From: UBA993 sp964436815
GTDB lineage: Bacteria > Bacillota > Dethiobacteria > DTU022
Assembly: GCA_964436815.1 (NCBI GenBank)
Contig: CAYTER010000004.1
Location: 11,209-75,208 of the forward strand
Direction of reading: 5' to 3'
Length of the DNA stretch: 64,000 nt
Under the pieces are notes generated by a model. It was not told the origin of the DNA, did no database searches, and saw nothing but the letters and a program-made list of their open reading frames with translations. Of this stretch, positions 18,353 to 26,711 are shown one piece after another (position 1 is the first letter of the stretch; every line of letters starts with the position of its first letter). The position numbers and the translations under genes were made by a program.

Positions 18353-18392
18353 CAAGCCCTGCCAGTATAACACGGCGGGGCTTGATATTTTT
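18353..18392. terminator. Bidirectional terminator between lipoprotein gene and gyrB
   Basis: An 11-bp stem, caagccctgcc with ggcggggcttg (one G-T pair), surrounds a ten-base loop. T-rich runs follow on both strands (ATTTTTA rightwards, ATTTTT leftwards). It lies between convergent ends and can stop both the TRAP cassette and the gyrB transcripts. Confidence 0.85.
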
Positions 18393-18399
18393 AGGATTA

Positions 18400-20313
18400 T
18401 TAAATATCCAGATTCTGAACCAGGCGGGCGTTATCTTCAATAAACTTGCGGCGCGGTTCAACCTTGTCACCCATCAGAACACCAAAGATATGATCGGCCT
18501 GGATGGCGTCTACCAACTCAACACGCTTGATGATGCGCGTTTCCGGGTTCATCGTCGTTTCCCATAACTGGTCTGGATTCATTTCTCCCAAACCTTTGTA
18601 TCGCTGAATCTGCACCCCTCCATCACGGCTCCACTCATTGAGCAGTTTATCCAGCTCTTCCTCCCTGAAAAGGTAGGCTTCCTGTTTACCTTTCTTCACT
18701 TTGTAGAGCGGCGGTTGGGCGATATAGATAAAACCGCTGTCTATCAACTGGTGCATGAAACGGTAAAAGAAGGTTAATAGCAAGACCCTGATGTGCGAAC
18801 CGTCAACATCGGCATCAGTCATGATTACAATCTTCTGGTAGCGGGCTTTACTAATATCGAAGTCACTTTCAATTCCGGTTCCCAGGGCTGTTATGAGGGT
18901 TCTAATCTCCTCGTTGGCCAGGATTTTATCCAACCTGGCTTTCTCAACATTGAGGATCTTGCCACGTAGCGGTAGAATGGCCTGAATGCGTCGATCCCTG
19001 CCCTGCTTGGCCGAGCCGCCTGCCGAGTCTCCCTCAACCAGGAATAGCTCGCTTTCAGCCGGATCCTTTGAGCTGCAATCAGCCAGTTTACCTGGCAGGC
19101 TGGAAATCTCAAGAGCATTTTTCCGCCGGGTAAGTTCTCGGGCTTTACGCGCCGCTTCCCGGGCCCGGGAAGCGCGGATTGATTTTTCAATAATACGCCG
19201 GGCAATGGCCGGATTTTGCTCAAGAAAGGCTTCAACCCCTTCATAGCAGATACTGTCCACCACACTGCGGATTTCACTGTTACCCAGCTTGGTTTTAGTC
19301 TGACCTTCAAACTGAGCGTCCATTAGCTTGACGCTGAGCACCGCCGTTAAACCTTCCCGGATATCTTCACCGGAAAGATTAGCTTCGCTATCCTTAAGAA
19401 TGCCCAATTTGCGAGCAAAATCATTTATTAAGCGGGTCAAGCAAACCTTAAAACCGTATTCATGAGTGCCGCCTTCGTGGGTGTGTATATTATTGGCGTA
19501 CGAGTAAATAACCTCGTTGTAGCCATTATGGTACTGCATAGCCAGCTCTACTTCAAAGTTGCTGTCTGATTTGTGTAAGTAAATCGGCTTTTTAGGGACA
19601 GTTTCTTTCCCCTGGTTCAGGTACGAAACATATTGCAGGATACCGCCGTCATACTTGAACTTTTCCTCCCGCCCGCTGCGCTGATCTTTAAAAATGATCT
19701 TGGTGCCCTTGTTCAGAAAGGCCAGCTCACGCAGCCGCTGGATGATCACTTCATTTTCAAAATCGATCTTTTCAAATATTTCTTTGTCGGGCAGGAAAGT
19801 TATTTTCGTTCCGTTTTTGCTGACACTGCCATATTCCTTGATCGGGGTCGTTTTTTTGCCTCTTGCATAGCGCTGGCTATAGATTTTCCCGTCCCGGAAA
19901 ACCTCAACCTCGAGCCATTCGGAAAGGGCGTTGACTACCGATACGCCAACTCCATGCAGACCGCCGGCCACTTTATAGCTGTCACTGCCAAACTTGCCCC
20001 CTGCATGTAGAGTAGTTAAAACCACCTCTACAGCAGGCTTATTCTCCTGGGGGTGATTTTCAACCGGAATACCCCGGCCATCGTCAATTACGGTTACACT
20101 TCCGTCTGTATTGATCGTTATTTTAATCTGTTTACAATAACCGGCCAAGACCTCGTCAATGCTGTTATCAACTACTTCAAAAACGAGATGGTGTAAACCG
20201 CGGCTTGAAGTAGATCCGATATACATGCTGGGCCTGCGCCTGACAGCTTCAAGCCCTTCAAGAACCTGGATGTGTTCGGCTTTGTAATCGTGATTGTTGT
20301 TATTGCCTGTCAT
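18400..20313 (-). CDS. gyrB: DNA gyrase subunit B
   Basis: ATPase and TOPRIM subunit of gyrase. The 637-residue protein has the GHKL ATP-binding motif VVDNSIDEVLAGYC, the glycine-rich HAGGKFGSDSYKVAGGLHGV lid, the TOPRIM motifs EGDSAGGSAKQGRDR and DADVDGSHIRVLLLTFF with the metal aspartates, and the C-terminal QRYKGLGEMNPDQLWETTM signature. Length is standard for the Gram-positive type without the large enterobacterial insert. Located in the dnaA-side leftward operon, about 7.3 kb from gyrA when the two starts are compared. Confidence 0.97.
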   Translation of the reverse strand: MTGNNNNHDYKAEHIQVLEGLEAVRRRPSMYIGSTSSRGLHHLVFEVVDNSIDEVLAGYCKQIKITINTDGSVTVIDDGRGIPVENHPQENKPAVEVVLTTLHAGGKFGSDSYKVAGGLHGVGVSVVNALSEWLEVEVFRDGKIYSQRYARGKKTTPIKEYGSVSKNGTKITFLPDKEIFEKIDFENEVIIQRLRELAFLNKGTKIIFKDQRSGREEKFKYDGGILQYVSYLNQGKETVPKKPIYLHKSDSNFEVELAMQYHNGYNEVIYSYANNIHTHEGGTHEYGFKVCLTRLINDFARKLGILKDSEANLSGEDIREGLTAVLSVKLMDAQFEGQTKTKLGNSEIRSVVDSICYEGVEAFLEQNPAIARRIIEKSIRASRAREAARKARELTRRKNALEISSLPGKLADCSSKDPAESELFLVEGDSAGGSAKQGRDRRIQAILPLRGKILNVEKARLDKILANEEIRTLITALGTGIESDFDISKARYQKIVIMTDADVDGSHIRVLLLTFFYRFMHQLIDSGFIYIAQPPLYKVKKGKQEAYLFREEELDKLLNEWSRDGGVQIQRYKGLGEMNPDQLWETTMNPETRIIKRVELVDAIQADHIFGVLMGDKVEPRRKFIEDNARLVQNLDI

Positions 20314-20396
20314 AATTCACCCCTGAATAAATAATGATCCTGCTCTTTATTATAGCATTTATGAAACGTCTCTCTGCTGTCCAGATTTGTCAAGAC

Positions 20397-20630
20397 CTAT
20401 TTCAGGCTGCGCCCGGCTAAAGTTAGCGGAGAGATCGGCGCAGCATAAATTTCCCGATCAGTTAGCACAATTGACTGACTGCGTCCTTTGCCTGCTTTAG
20501 GCAACTGATCTTTTGGGAACCAGATCTGTTTATTGGTCTCATTCTGATTTATAGACAGGTGATTATGATTGAAAATCCCGATCAGTTCGCGGTGAAAAAC
20601 TATTCTGCCGTTACCGGTATGGATAAACAT
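20397..20630 (-). CDS. remB: RemA/RemB-family (DUF370) regulator
   Basis: A 77-residue protein starting MFIHTGNGRIVFHRELIGIF, the expected start of the DUF370 family, and containing KSIVLTDREIYAAPIS-like SIVLTDREIYAAPIS. In Bacillus the recF-gyrB-linked member is RemB (YaaB), while the paralogue RemA is a DNA-binding activator of biofilm matrix genes. The position between dciA and gyrB matches RemB. ATG preceded by an AAGGAGG site. Regulatory activity in this organism is inferred from the family. Confidence 0.85.
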   Translation of the reverse strand: MFIHTGNGRIVFHRELIGIFNHNHLSINQNETNKQIWFPKDQLPKAGKGRSQSIVLTDREIYAAPISPLTLAGRSLK

Positions 20631-20650
20631 TCCTTACCTCCTTGTCAGGA

Positions 20651-20974
20651 CTATGATTTAGTACTTTGTGGCGAACCGGCCGGAAGTTGTTCGGGATCGA
20701 TGGAAAAAAAGATATCCTTTACGACCTTCGATCCGGCTTCTTTATTTAACTTGCTGATTAGCTGTGGTTTGAGCATCGTTAAATGATAAGCCCAAACTGA
20801 ATCCTTGACCAGGACTTTTAATTTTCCCCTGCTGATCGACTCAGCCCTGGTAACTTCACAAAGTGGGGGGCCTACTGCTTCCGGCCATTTTTCAACCACC
20901 AGGTATTGCAGATAGCCCTGCCACAAATCATATTTCTTCAGCAGCTGCTCAATAACCGGTCCCATCTTTTTCAT
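20651..20974 (-). CDS. DciA-like DUF721 protein
   Basis: 107 residues with the DUF721 core VVEKWPEAVGPPLCEVTRAESISRGKLKVLVKDSVWA spread over residues 27-64 (W-x-x-x-V-G, then L-x-V). In many bacteria DciA loads or activates the replicative helicase. In Bacillota carrying DnaB plus other loaders its role is less clear, and a search for dnaC/dnaI genes elsewhere would inform this. It overlaps recF by 26 bases, and the replication-gene context supports a role in replication. Confidence 0.8.
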   Translation of the reverse strand: MKKMGPVIEQLLKKYDLWQGYLQYLVVEKWPEAVGPPLCEVTRAESISRGKLKVLVKDSVWAYHLTMLKPQLISKLNKEAGSKVVKDIFFSIDPEQLPAGSPQSTKS

Positions 20975-22079
20975 CGGTTACCACCCCCCCGTGGACTGAG
21001 TATTGGCGATGGCTGCTTCGGAGTTGAGAGCTCAGTAGCCCAAGCTCAACTGCTGATGTGAGAAAGCACTGGCTTTCGTTCCGGGAAAGAAACTCAAGTA
21101 AAAACTCTTTTCTCCGGCTATCCAACTCAGAAAAGACATCATCGAGTAAAACAATGGGCCAGCTTCCATTTATCTGGTAAAACAGCTTTGTTTCAGCCAT
21201 TTTCAAGGCCAGTGCTGCCGTCCTTTTCTGCCCTTGAGAAGAATATTTTCTTGTGTCTTGGCCATTAATCAGAATCCTAAAATCGTCAAGATGGGGGCCG
21301 ACTAAGGTTGATTGCCTTCTTAGTTCCAAATCTCTTTGATTCCACAATTTTTCCCGAAAAGCTGGCTCCAGTTCGGACAGCCCTTCTGCCCCGCCAAAAG
21401 AACTAATATATTCAAGCTTAAGCGATTCGCGTTCTCCGGTCATCATGGAGAAAAAGGGTGCAGCTTCAACTTCAAGGGCTTGCACTAATTCTACCCTGGC
21501 TCTGATAATATTGCACCCCAGGCTGATTAAAGAATCGCTCCACGGTTCTAGGAGACGATCCATTTCCCTCCTGCTCCGATTTTCCTTCAACAATTTATTA
21601 CGCTGCATTAAAACCCTTTGATAAGAACGCAGCTCTTTAAAATATATTTTATTTAATCTTGAAGCTTCGAGGTTGAGAAACCGGCGGCGTGTAGCAGGGC
21701 CCTCCCTGATGATCATTAAATCATCCGGACTAAAAACCACTGTAGGGAAAAATTGTAAATACTCGAAGCGGCTGCTGCTATTCCTGTCCAGCTGAACCTT
21801 TACCTGGTTTTCACTGTAACTGATCTGCAGTTCATATTTTAAGTCATTTTTTAAATATCTTCCGGTAATCCCAAAAAATGACCCGTTAAATCCGGCCATT
21901 TCCTGATCGCGATTAGTTCGAAATGATCTTGTAACTGAGAGATAATAGATTGATTCTATCAGGTTGGTTTTACCCTGGCCGTTTTCACCGACGATTATGT
22001 TCAGGCGCGGGTGAAAAGTAACCTGCTGTTGAAGATAGTTGCGAAAATTATTCAAGAGCAGACTTTCCAGGTAGAACAA
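20949..22079 (-). CDS. recF: DNA replication and repair protein RecF
   Basis: SMC-like ABC ATPase that acts with RecO and RecR to load RecA on gapped DNA. The 376 residues show Walker A GENGQGKTNLIES at about 34-46, the ABC signature YSSQGQKRTAALALKMAE, and Walker B PIVLLDDVFSELD. TTG start at 22079 with GGGAGG eight bases upstream. It follows dnaN by 20 bp; the small S4-domain gene (yaaA) that often lies between dnaN and recF in Bacillota is absent here. Confidence 0.96.
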   Translation of the reverse strand: MFYLESLLLNNFRNYLQQQVTFHPRLNIIVGENGQGKTNLIESIYYLSVTRSFRTNRDQEMAGFNGSFFGITGRYLKNDLKYELQISYSENQVKVQLDRNSSSRFEYLQFFPTVVFSPDDLMIIREGPATRRRFLNLEASRLNKIYFKELRSYQRVLMQRNKLLKENRSRREMDRLLEPWSDSLISLGCNIIRARVELVQALEVEAAPFFSMMTGERESLKLEYISSFGGAEGLSELEPAFREKLWNQRDLELRRQSTLVGPHLDDFRILINGQDTRKYSSQGQKRTAALALKMAETKLFYQINGSWPIVLLDDVFSELDSRRKEFLLEFLSRNESQCFLTSAVELGLLSSQLRSSHRQYSVHGGVVTDEKDGTGY

Positions 22080-22099
22080 ATCTTGTACCTCCCGGCCTC

Positions 22100-23209
22100 T
22101 CAGATAAACTTTTTAATCGGTAGGGCCAGGTATAAATAATCTTCCGTTCCCGCCAGTCTAAAAATCAGCGGCCCGCCATCTCCATGGAAATCAATGATCA
22201 GGTTTTCTTCATCGATATTCTTGATTAAGTCTAAAATATAACGTGAGTTAACAAAAAGATCCAGGAGTTCTCCATCCCTTTCAATCGGCAGGGTTTCCTC
22301 CATACTGCCTTCCTGTCCGCTTGCTTTTACCTGCAAGCTTTCATCCCTGACAGAGAAATTTACCGCCTGGTTTTTACCTTCTGCCAGTAAGTTTGCTCTT
22401 GCAACAGTTTCTTCAAGTAATTTTCGGCCAACCACAATCCTGGTCTTGTATTGCCCGGGAATCACACCGCTTACATCCGGGTATTTTTCTTCCAACAATC
22501 GCGAAGCAAAATAGATACTACCAAACTGATATGAAATTATGCTATTTCCATAGGTCATGGTGACCATACTCTGACTATCGCCGGCTAGACGTAAAAATTC
22601 CCTCATCGTCCTGGCGGGTACAAGCAGTCTGAAGGTTTCACCGGCCCAAAGATCATTAGAACTGCTCTTAACTGCCAAGCGGTAGGTATCAGAAGCAGTA
22701 AAGGTCAGCACTCCTTTGTCAAGTGCCATCAAAATGCCGTTAAAAGCTGGACGTGTTTCTTCAGTCGATGCCGCAAAAAGAACCATGCGCAGCATTTTTT
22801 TTAATAATCCCTGTTCAATCTGGATCGATTTTTCAGCTTCTAATTCCTGGTTAAAGGCCAGGGGAAAATCCTCCGGGTCTGAGCCGAATAGATGAAACTG
22901 GGCCTGTCCGCCTGTTATTTCAATTCTTTTATTTTCCCAGTTCATGTTAAGAGTAACCTCTGGTGTTGGGAAATAACGCATAATATCGACAATCTTCGGC
23001 GGTAAAAGAATACTTCCTGATTCAGTGCCATTATAAGGTGTCGTTACCTTGATAAACATTTCAAGATTTGTTGCTGAAAGGGTAATCAAATCCGGTTTAA
23101 CATCTAAATGGATATTGTTGATTACCGGCATTGTAGATCGGGTGGGAAGGATTTTTTCAGCTATTTCAAGGCATTCCTTGAATTGAATTGAATCAATTTT
23201 AATGTGCAT
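22100..23209 (-). CDS. dnaN: DNA polymerase III beta subunit (sliding clamp)
   Basis: Ring-shaped processivity clamp for replicative polymerase and binding platform for repair factors. The 369-residue product starts MHIKIDSIQFKECLEIAEKI and has the three repeated clamp domains ending in the conserved YLYLALPIKKF-like C-terminus (LPI near the end). ATG preceded by GGGAGGTTTATC. It is 270 bp from dnaA with an AT-rich gap carrying a DnaA box. Confidence 0.97.
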   Translation of the reverse strand: MHIKIDSIQFKECLEIAEKILPTRSTMPVINNIHLDVKPDLITLSATNLEMFIKVTTPYNGTESGSILLPPKIVDIMRYFPTPEVTLNMNWENKRIEITGGQAQFHLFGSDPEDFPLAFNQELEAEKSIQIEQGLLKKMLRMVLFAASTEETRPAFNGILMALDKGVLTFTASDTYRLAVKSSSNDLWAGETFRLLVPARTMREFLRLAGDSQSMVTMTYGNSIISYQFGSIYFASRLLEEKYPDVSGVIPGQYKTRIVVGRKLLEETVARANLLAEGKNQAVNFSVRDESLQVKASGQEGSMEETLPIERDGELLDLFVNSRYILDLIKNIDEENLIIDFHGDGGPLIFRLAGTEDYLYLALPIKKFI

Positions 23210-23479
23210 GATAAACCTCCCGGGTTGGCAATTAGATTTTCTTTTAACAGTAAAAAAATATAACTAGATTAATATATAAAATAAGCAGTAATAATAAGGG
23301 CTGTAAATACTGTTAATAATCGTTAATCTGATTCCGTCAACCATTGGTTAATAAAAGAATTTGTCCAAGTTTAATATTAATGGCTATGTTAATAGAATGA
23401 CTATAAACTGTTAAACGATCCATTGAATATGTTTATAAGTAAAAAGTTATTAATGATGAACAACTTATGCACATCATAA
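23210..23479. other. AT-rich dnaA-dnaN spacer, probable part of bipartite oriC
   Basis: 270 bp of strongly AT-rich DNA with repeated TTAATAA-like sequences between dnaN and dnaA. A TTATGCACA DnaA box lies at 23465-23473, just past the dnaA stop. It must also hold the dnaN promoter, which I cannot place confidently. In Bacillota the origin is often split into clusters on both sides of dnaA, as seems to be the case here. Confidence 0.65.
23465..23473 (+). promoter_or_regulatory. DnaA box TTATGCACA
   Basis: Matches the degenerate DnaA-box consensus TTATNCACA, and lies downstream of the dnaA stop codon in the AT-rich dnaA-dnaN spacer. Confidence 0.7.
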
Positions 23480-24880
23480 TCAGGAGTTATCAAGAACGTT
23501 ATTTCTGATCAGCTCTACCCGATTCTTGATATCATTATTACTTGAAATTAACAGATCAATCTTTTTAAAAGCATGAAGAACAGTGGTGTGATCTCTGCCC
23601 CCAAATTCCTCTCCGATTTTGGGCAGCGAAAGATCTGTCATCATCCGGCAGAGATACATGGCCACCTGCCGGGTAAATGCAATTTCCTGAGTCCTTTTTT
23701 TCGAGAGCAGATCTTCAGGGGTCAGGTTAAAATTATCAGCAGTAGCACTGATTATTGCAGTAACAGTGATATTTTTCTGTCTGGTTGTAATGATATCCTG
23801 AAGCGCTGTTTCAGTAAGTTCTATGGTTACCGGTGATTTAAAAAGCGATGCATAGGCAACTATTCTAATCAGCGCTCCTTCCAGTTCACGAATATTTGTG
23901 TTTACTTTACCGGCAATATACTGGATCACTTGATCAGGCATATTTATTCCGTCTGATATAGCTTTTTTCTTTAAAATTGCAGCCCTGGTTTCCAGATCAG
24001 GTGGCTGAAGATCAGTAATCAGACCCCATTCAAAACGGGAACGCAAACGATCTTCAAGAGTTGGGATCTCCTTTGGGGGGCGATCACTGGAAATGATGAT
24101 CTGCTTGTTGTTATCGTGGAGGGCATTAAAAGTGTGAAAAAATTCCTCCTGCGTCTGTTCTTTCCCGGCAAGAAACTGGATATCATCGATTAAGAGCACA
24201 TCCATGTAGCGATATTTATTGCGGAATTCCAATGTTCGATTATCGCGGATGGCATTGATAAACTCATTGGTGAATCTTTCGGAAGAGAGATAAAAAACTC
24301 TTGTAAAACCGTGGTTGATCAATGTAAATTGTCCAATTGCATGTAGCAGATGTGTTTTACCAAGCCCTACACCGCCATAGATAAATAGCGGGTTGTAGGC
24401 TCGGGCAGGGCTTTCGGCCACGGCAAGCGATGCAGCATGTGATAAACGGTTGCAAGCACCGACAACAAAGGTATTGAAAGTATAGCGGGGATTAAAATTA
24501 GATATTATTTTATTTTTTCGGTGGTCATTTAGATGCTCATCTTCATAATTGACAGCAAGGTTTTGGGGAGGATAGGCCGGTTCGGCTTCGTTACTTATAG
24601 AAAGCACAGCCTCGGTACTGCCTTTAAATTCTGAAGCAATGACAAAATTAACCAGATGATCGTCGGTTGTTACCTCTTTCAGGGCATTGATGATTTGCTG
24701 GCGGTAACGTGTTTCAAACCATTCTTTAGTAAAATCATTGGGAACCTCAATGACGAGGCAGTTGTTTTCCAGAGAGATAGGTTTGGTGAGTTTAAACCAG
24801 GTTTCGAAACTCGGTTTATTTAATCCCTTGCTTAATTCTTCCAGGGTAAGCTGCCAGATTTCATTTAATTGACTATTCAT
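23480..24880 (-). CDS. dnaA: Chromosomal replication initiator DnaA
   Basis: AAA+ initiator that opens oriC and loads the helicase machinery; it also regulates its own transcription. The ATG at 24880 (466 residues, MNSQLNEIWQLTLEEL) is preferred because GGAG stands eight bases upstream; a TTG at 24898 would add six residues. Seen: N-terminal domain I, Walker A GGVGLGKTHLLHAIG, Walker B VLLIDDIQFL, sensor region DRLRSRFEWGL, and the domain IV DNA-binding signature GRDHTTVLHAFKKI. It is divergent from rpmH across the origin region. Confidence 0.97.
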   Translation of the reverse strand: MNSQLNEIWQLTLEELSKGLNKPSFETWFKLTKPISLENNCLVIEVPNDFTKEWFETRYRQQIINALKEVTTDDHLVNFVIASEFKGSTEAVLSISNEAEPAYPPQNLAVNYEDEHLNDHRKNKIISNFNPRYTFNTFVVGACNRLSHAASLAVAESPARAYNPLFIYGGVGLGKTHLLHAIGQFTLINHGFTRVFYLSSERFTNEFINAIRDNRTLEFRNKYRYMDVLLIDDIQFLAGKEQTQEEFFHTFNALHDNNKQIIISSDRPPKEIPTLEDRLRSRFEWGLITDLQPPDLETRAAILKKKAISDGINMPDQVIQYIAGKVNTNIRELEGALIRIVAYASLFKSPVTIELTETALQDIITTRQKNITVTAIISATADNFNLTPEDLLSKKRTQEIAFTRQVAMYLCRMMTDLSLPKIGEEFGGRDHTTVLHAFKKIDLLISSNNDIKNRVELIRNNVLDNS

Positions 24881-24949
24881 AAAGGATTCTCCGCTCAATC
24901 ATCAATAAAGGCTTAGTTATTAACAATGTAAAGAGTTATAAACAAAAGC

Positions 24950-24958
24950 TGTGGATAA
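24950..24958 (-). promoter_or_regulatory. Perfect DnaA box TTATCCACA
   Basis: The minus strand reads TTATCCACA, the strong DnaA-box consensus. It lies between the putative dnaA promoter and the dnaA start codon, a position suited both to origin function and to repression of dnaA by its product. Confidence 0.85.
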
Positions 24959-24998
24959 TGATCAGGGTTAGCTATGAATTTGCAGCTCCGTAAAAAAT

Positions 24999-25027
24999 AT
25001 ATTAACAGATTACCCGTTAATCTGCAA
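24999..25027 (-). promoter_or_regulatory. Putative dnaA promoter overlapping an inverted repeat
   Basis: Minus strand TTGCAG (25022-25027), a 17-base spacer and TAATAT (24999-25004). The spacer and part of the -35 are a perfect inverted repeat: cagatta, five bases, taatctg (25006-25024). The promoter is moderate by consensus; a DNA-binding regulator could use the repeat. Confidence 0.55.
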
Positions 25028-25079
25028 AGAGTAGTTTGAGCTGTAAAATAGCGATCAAGCTTGAAATCTGAAGGATTTC

Positions 25080-25108
25080 TTGACACATATTACTTTATTA
25101 CGTATAAT
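25080..25108 (+). promoter_or_regulatory. rpmH promoter
   Basis: Perfect -35 TTGACA (25080-25085), 17-base spacer, perfect -10 TATAAT (25103-25108). It would start transcription about 30 bp before the rpmH start codon and probably drives rpmH-rnpA-yidD-yidC-jag. Confidence 0.9.
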
Positions 25109-25144
25109 TTTTTTACATTATTAGCGTTTAGTAAAGGGGTTACA

Positions 25145-25279
25145 ATGAAGAGAACTTATCAGCCGAAAAAAAGACAAAGAAAAAGAGTACATGGATTCTT
25201 AAAACGGATGAGCACTCAGGCCGGAAGGCAGGTTATCAGCAGAAGAAGGCAAAAAATGCGAAAAAGATTAAGCGCTTAA
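25145..25279 (+). CDS. rpmH: Large ribosomal subunit protein bL34
   Basis: 44-residue, highly basic protein MKRTYQPKKRQRKRVHGF and onwards, ending RRRQKMRKRLSA, a full match to the bL34 pattern. The ATG at 25145 has AAAGGGG five bases upstream. Longer in-frame starts are rejected because they would begin upstream of the rpmH promoter. First gene of the conserved rpmH-rnpA-yidD-yidC-jag cluster. Confidence 0.98.
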   Translation: MKRTYQPKKRQRKRVHGFLKRMSTQAGRQVISRRRQKMRKRLSA

Positions 25280-25283
25280 GTTA

Positions 25284-25625
25284 ATGCCACTGTTCAGGCT
25301 AAAAAAAAACTGGGAGTTTAAGCGGGTTTACCGCTACGGCAGGACGGTTGTATCAAAGTATATCGTCCTTTATTACTGCCCAAACGGATTAACAGTGAAC
25401 CGGATCGGGTTTTCGATCAGTAAAAAAGTCGGGACCAGTGTAGTAAGAAACCGGATTAAAAGGTTATTAAAAGAAGCGCTGTTGCTCCTGGATATAAAAC
25501 TGAAAAAGGGTTTTGATTTGATCCTCATCGCCCGCAATCCTTCAGCAGAACTTTCTTTTCAGGAAACAGTCAGGGAGTTGCATATTCTATGCCGGAAAGG
25601 GCATTTATACTTAAAAGAGCAGTGA
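25284..25625 (+). CDS. rnpA: Ribonuclease P protein component
   Basis: Protein subunit that helps RNase P RNA mature tRNA 5' ends. 113 residues with the family pattern: N-terminal LKKNWEFKRVYRYG, the aromatic cleft, and the RNR motif in SVVRNRIKRLLKEAL near residue 55. ATG lies four bases after the rpmH stop with no strong ribosome-binding site, so it depends on coupling to rpmH. Its end overlaps yidD by 37 bases. Confidence 0.96.
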   Translation: MPLFRLKKNWEFKRVYRYGRTVVSKYIVLYYCPNGLTVNRIGFSISKKVGTSVVRNRIKRLLKEALLLLDIKLKKGFDLILIARNPSAELSFQETVRELHILCRKGHLYLKEQ

Positions 25626-25852
25626 AGGAATCGGAATCTCTGGCAGTGAAGTTGTGCCTTGCTTTACTTCGCTTCTACCGGATCTTTATTTCCCCGCTGA
25701 AACCAAGGGTATGCCGTTTTTACCCGTCCTGTTCTCAGTATACTTACGATGCCTTGGAAAAGTATGGCGTTATAAAGGGATTGCTGATGGGGTTAACAAG
25801 ACTTTCCCATTGTCATCCATTTAACCCGGGAGGGTATCACCCTGTTGAGTAG
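25589..25852 (+). CDS. yidD: Membrane protein insertion efficiency factor YidD
   Basis: 87-residue membrane-associated protein that assists YidC. It carries the signature YRIFISPLKPRVCRFYPSCS with the conserved cysteine pair, and HCHPFNPGGYHPV near the end. It overlaps rnpA by 37 bases in another frame and is followed by yidC after 22 bp, the conserved arrangement. Confidence 0.95.
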   Translation: MPERAFILKRAVKESESLAVKLCLALLRFYRIFISPLKPRVCRFYPSCSQYTYDALEKYGVIKGLLMGLTRLSHCHPFNPGGYHPVE

Positions 25853-25874
25853 AGCAACAGTAGGAGGAAGTTAG

Positions 25875-26711
25875 ATGATTGATGCAATAGCCCAATTTTT
25901 TGGAGTCGTTATCAGCTACATCTACCAGTATCTCCCGAATTTCGGGATCGCGATCATAATCATGACCATCATGGTAAAACTGGTAACCTTTCCTTTGAAC
26001 AACAAGCAGATTCAATCAGCAAAACGGATGCAGGCCCTGCAGCCGGAAATGAAAAAAATCCAGCAAAAATATAAAGACGATAAAGAGAAACAGAACCAGG
26101 CTATGAGCGAGTTTATGAAAGAGAACAACATGAACCCGCTGGCCGGATGTTTGCCACTGCTGGTCCAGTTCCCAATTTTGATCGGGATATTCCGATTGCT
26201 GCGAGAAGCCGATCAATTCCTGGATATGAGCGTTATTAATCCTTTCTTGTTCCAAAAGGCCGAGCTGATCGATCTGCTGGTAGTCCCGGAAGTAAATTTA
26301 AGTAATTTTCTCAGTCAAATCAGTATCTATTACATATTTCCGCTGATTGCCGGAGCAACAACCTATCTTTATTCAAAAATGTCGATGTCGACGGATAGCA
26401 GCCAGAAAATGATGCTCTATATGATGCCGATTATGATCACGGTGTTTAGTTTTAGTTTTCCGGTCGGACTCGTAATCTACTGGATCATGAATAATGTATT
26501 TTCCATCGGTCAGCATCTCTTGATTGTTAAACTGGACAACATTAAGGAAAGTTCGGGCGGCGCTGCTAAAGCTGAAAAAAACGAGAATAAAGGCAGCAAT
26601 CTGATCGAAACCGAAGATGCAGAAGCCAGGGAAACTGTAAAAACCGGCAAGAAAGTTCCTGCCGCTGGCGCATCAAAACCGCGGGGTAAAAAGGGAAAGG
26701 GTAAAAAATGA
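25875..26711 (+). CDS. yidC: Membrane protein insertase YidC/SpoIIIJ
   Basis: Inserts and folds membrane proteins alone or with SecYEG. The 278 residues give the five-helix Gram-positive type: a first segment without a lipobox, KMVKLVTFPLNNKQIQS-like VKLVTFPLNNKQIQSAKRMQ with the conserved substrate-groove lead-in, the cytoplasmic coiled hairpin, MNPLAGCLPLLVQFPI, and a lysine-rich tail ending GKKGKGKK. ATG has AGGAGG upstream. It overlaps jag by four bases. Confidence 0.95.
   Translation: MIDAIAQFFGVVISYIYQYLPNFGIAIIIMTIMVKLVTFPLNNKQIQSAKRMQALQPEMKKIQQKYKDDKEKQNQAMSEFMKENNMNPLAGCLPLLVQFPILIGIFRLLREADQFLDMSVINPFLFQKAELIDLLVVPEVNLSNFLSQISIYYIFPLIAGATTYLYSKMSMSTDSSQKMMLYMMPIMITVFSFSFPVGLVIYWIMNNVFSIGQHLLIVKLDNIKESSGGAAKAEKNENKGSNLIETEDAEARETVKTGKKVPAAGASKPRGKKGKGKK

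Larger units (their letters stand above)
24881..25144. other. dnaA-rpmH intergenic region, main oriC candidate
   Basis: 264 bp of AT-rich DNA between divergent dnaA and rpmH. It contains a perfect DnaA box (24950-24958), a probable dnaA promoter, a 7-bp-arm inverted repeat within it, and a strong rpmH promoter. Gene direction changes here: nearly all genes to the left run leftwards and to the right rightwards, as expected at a replication origin. Confidence 0.8.

Noticed and set aside
25061..25144. N-terminal extension of bL34
   Set aside because: It would begin before the rpmH promoter, and bL34 is always about 44 residues.
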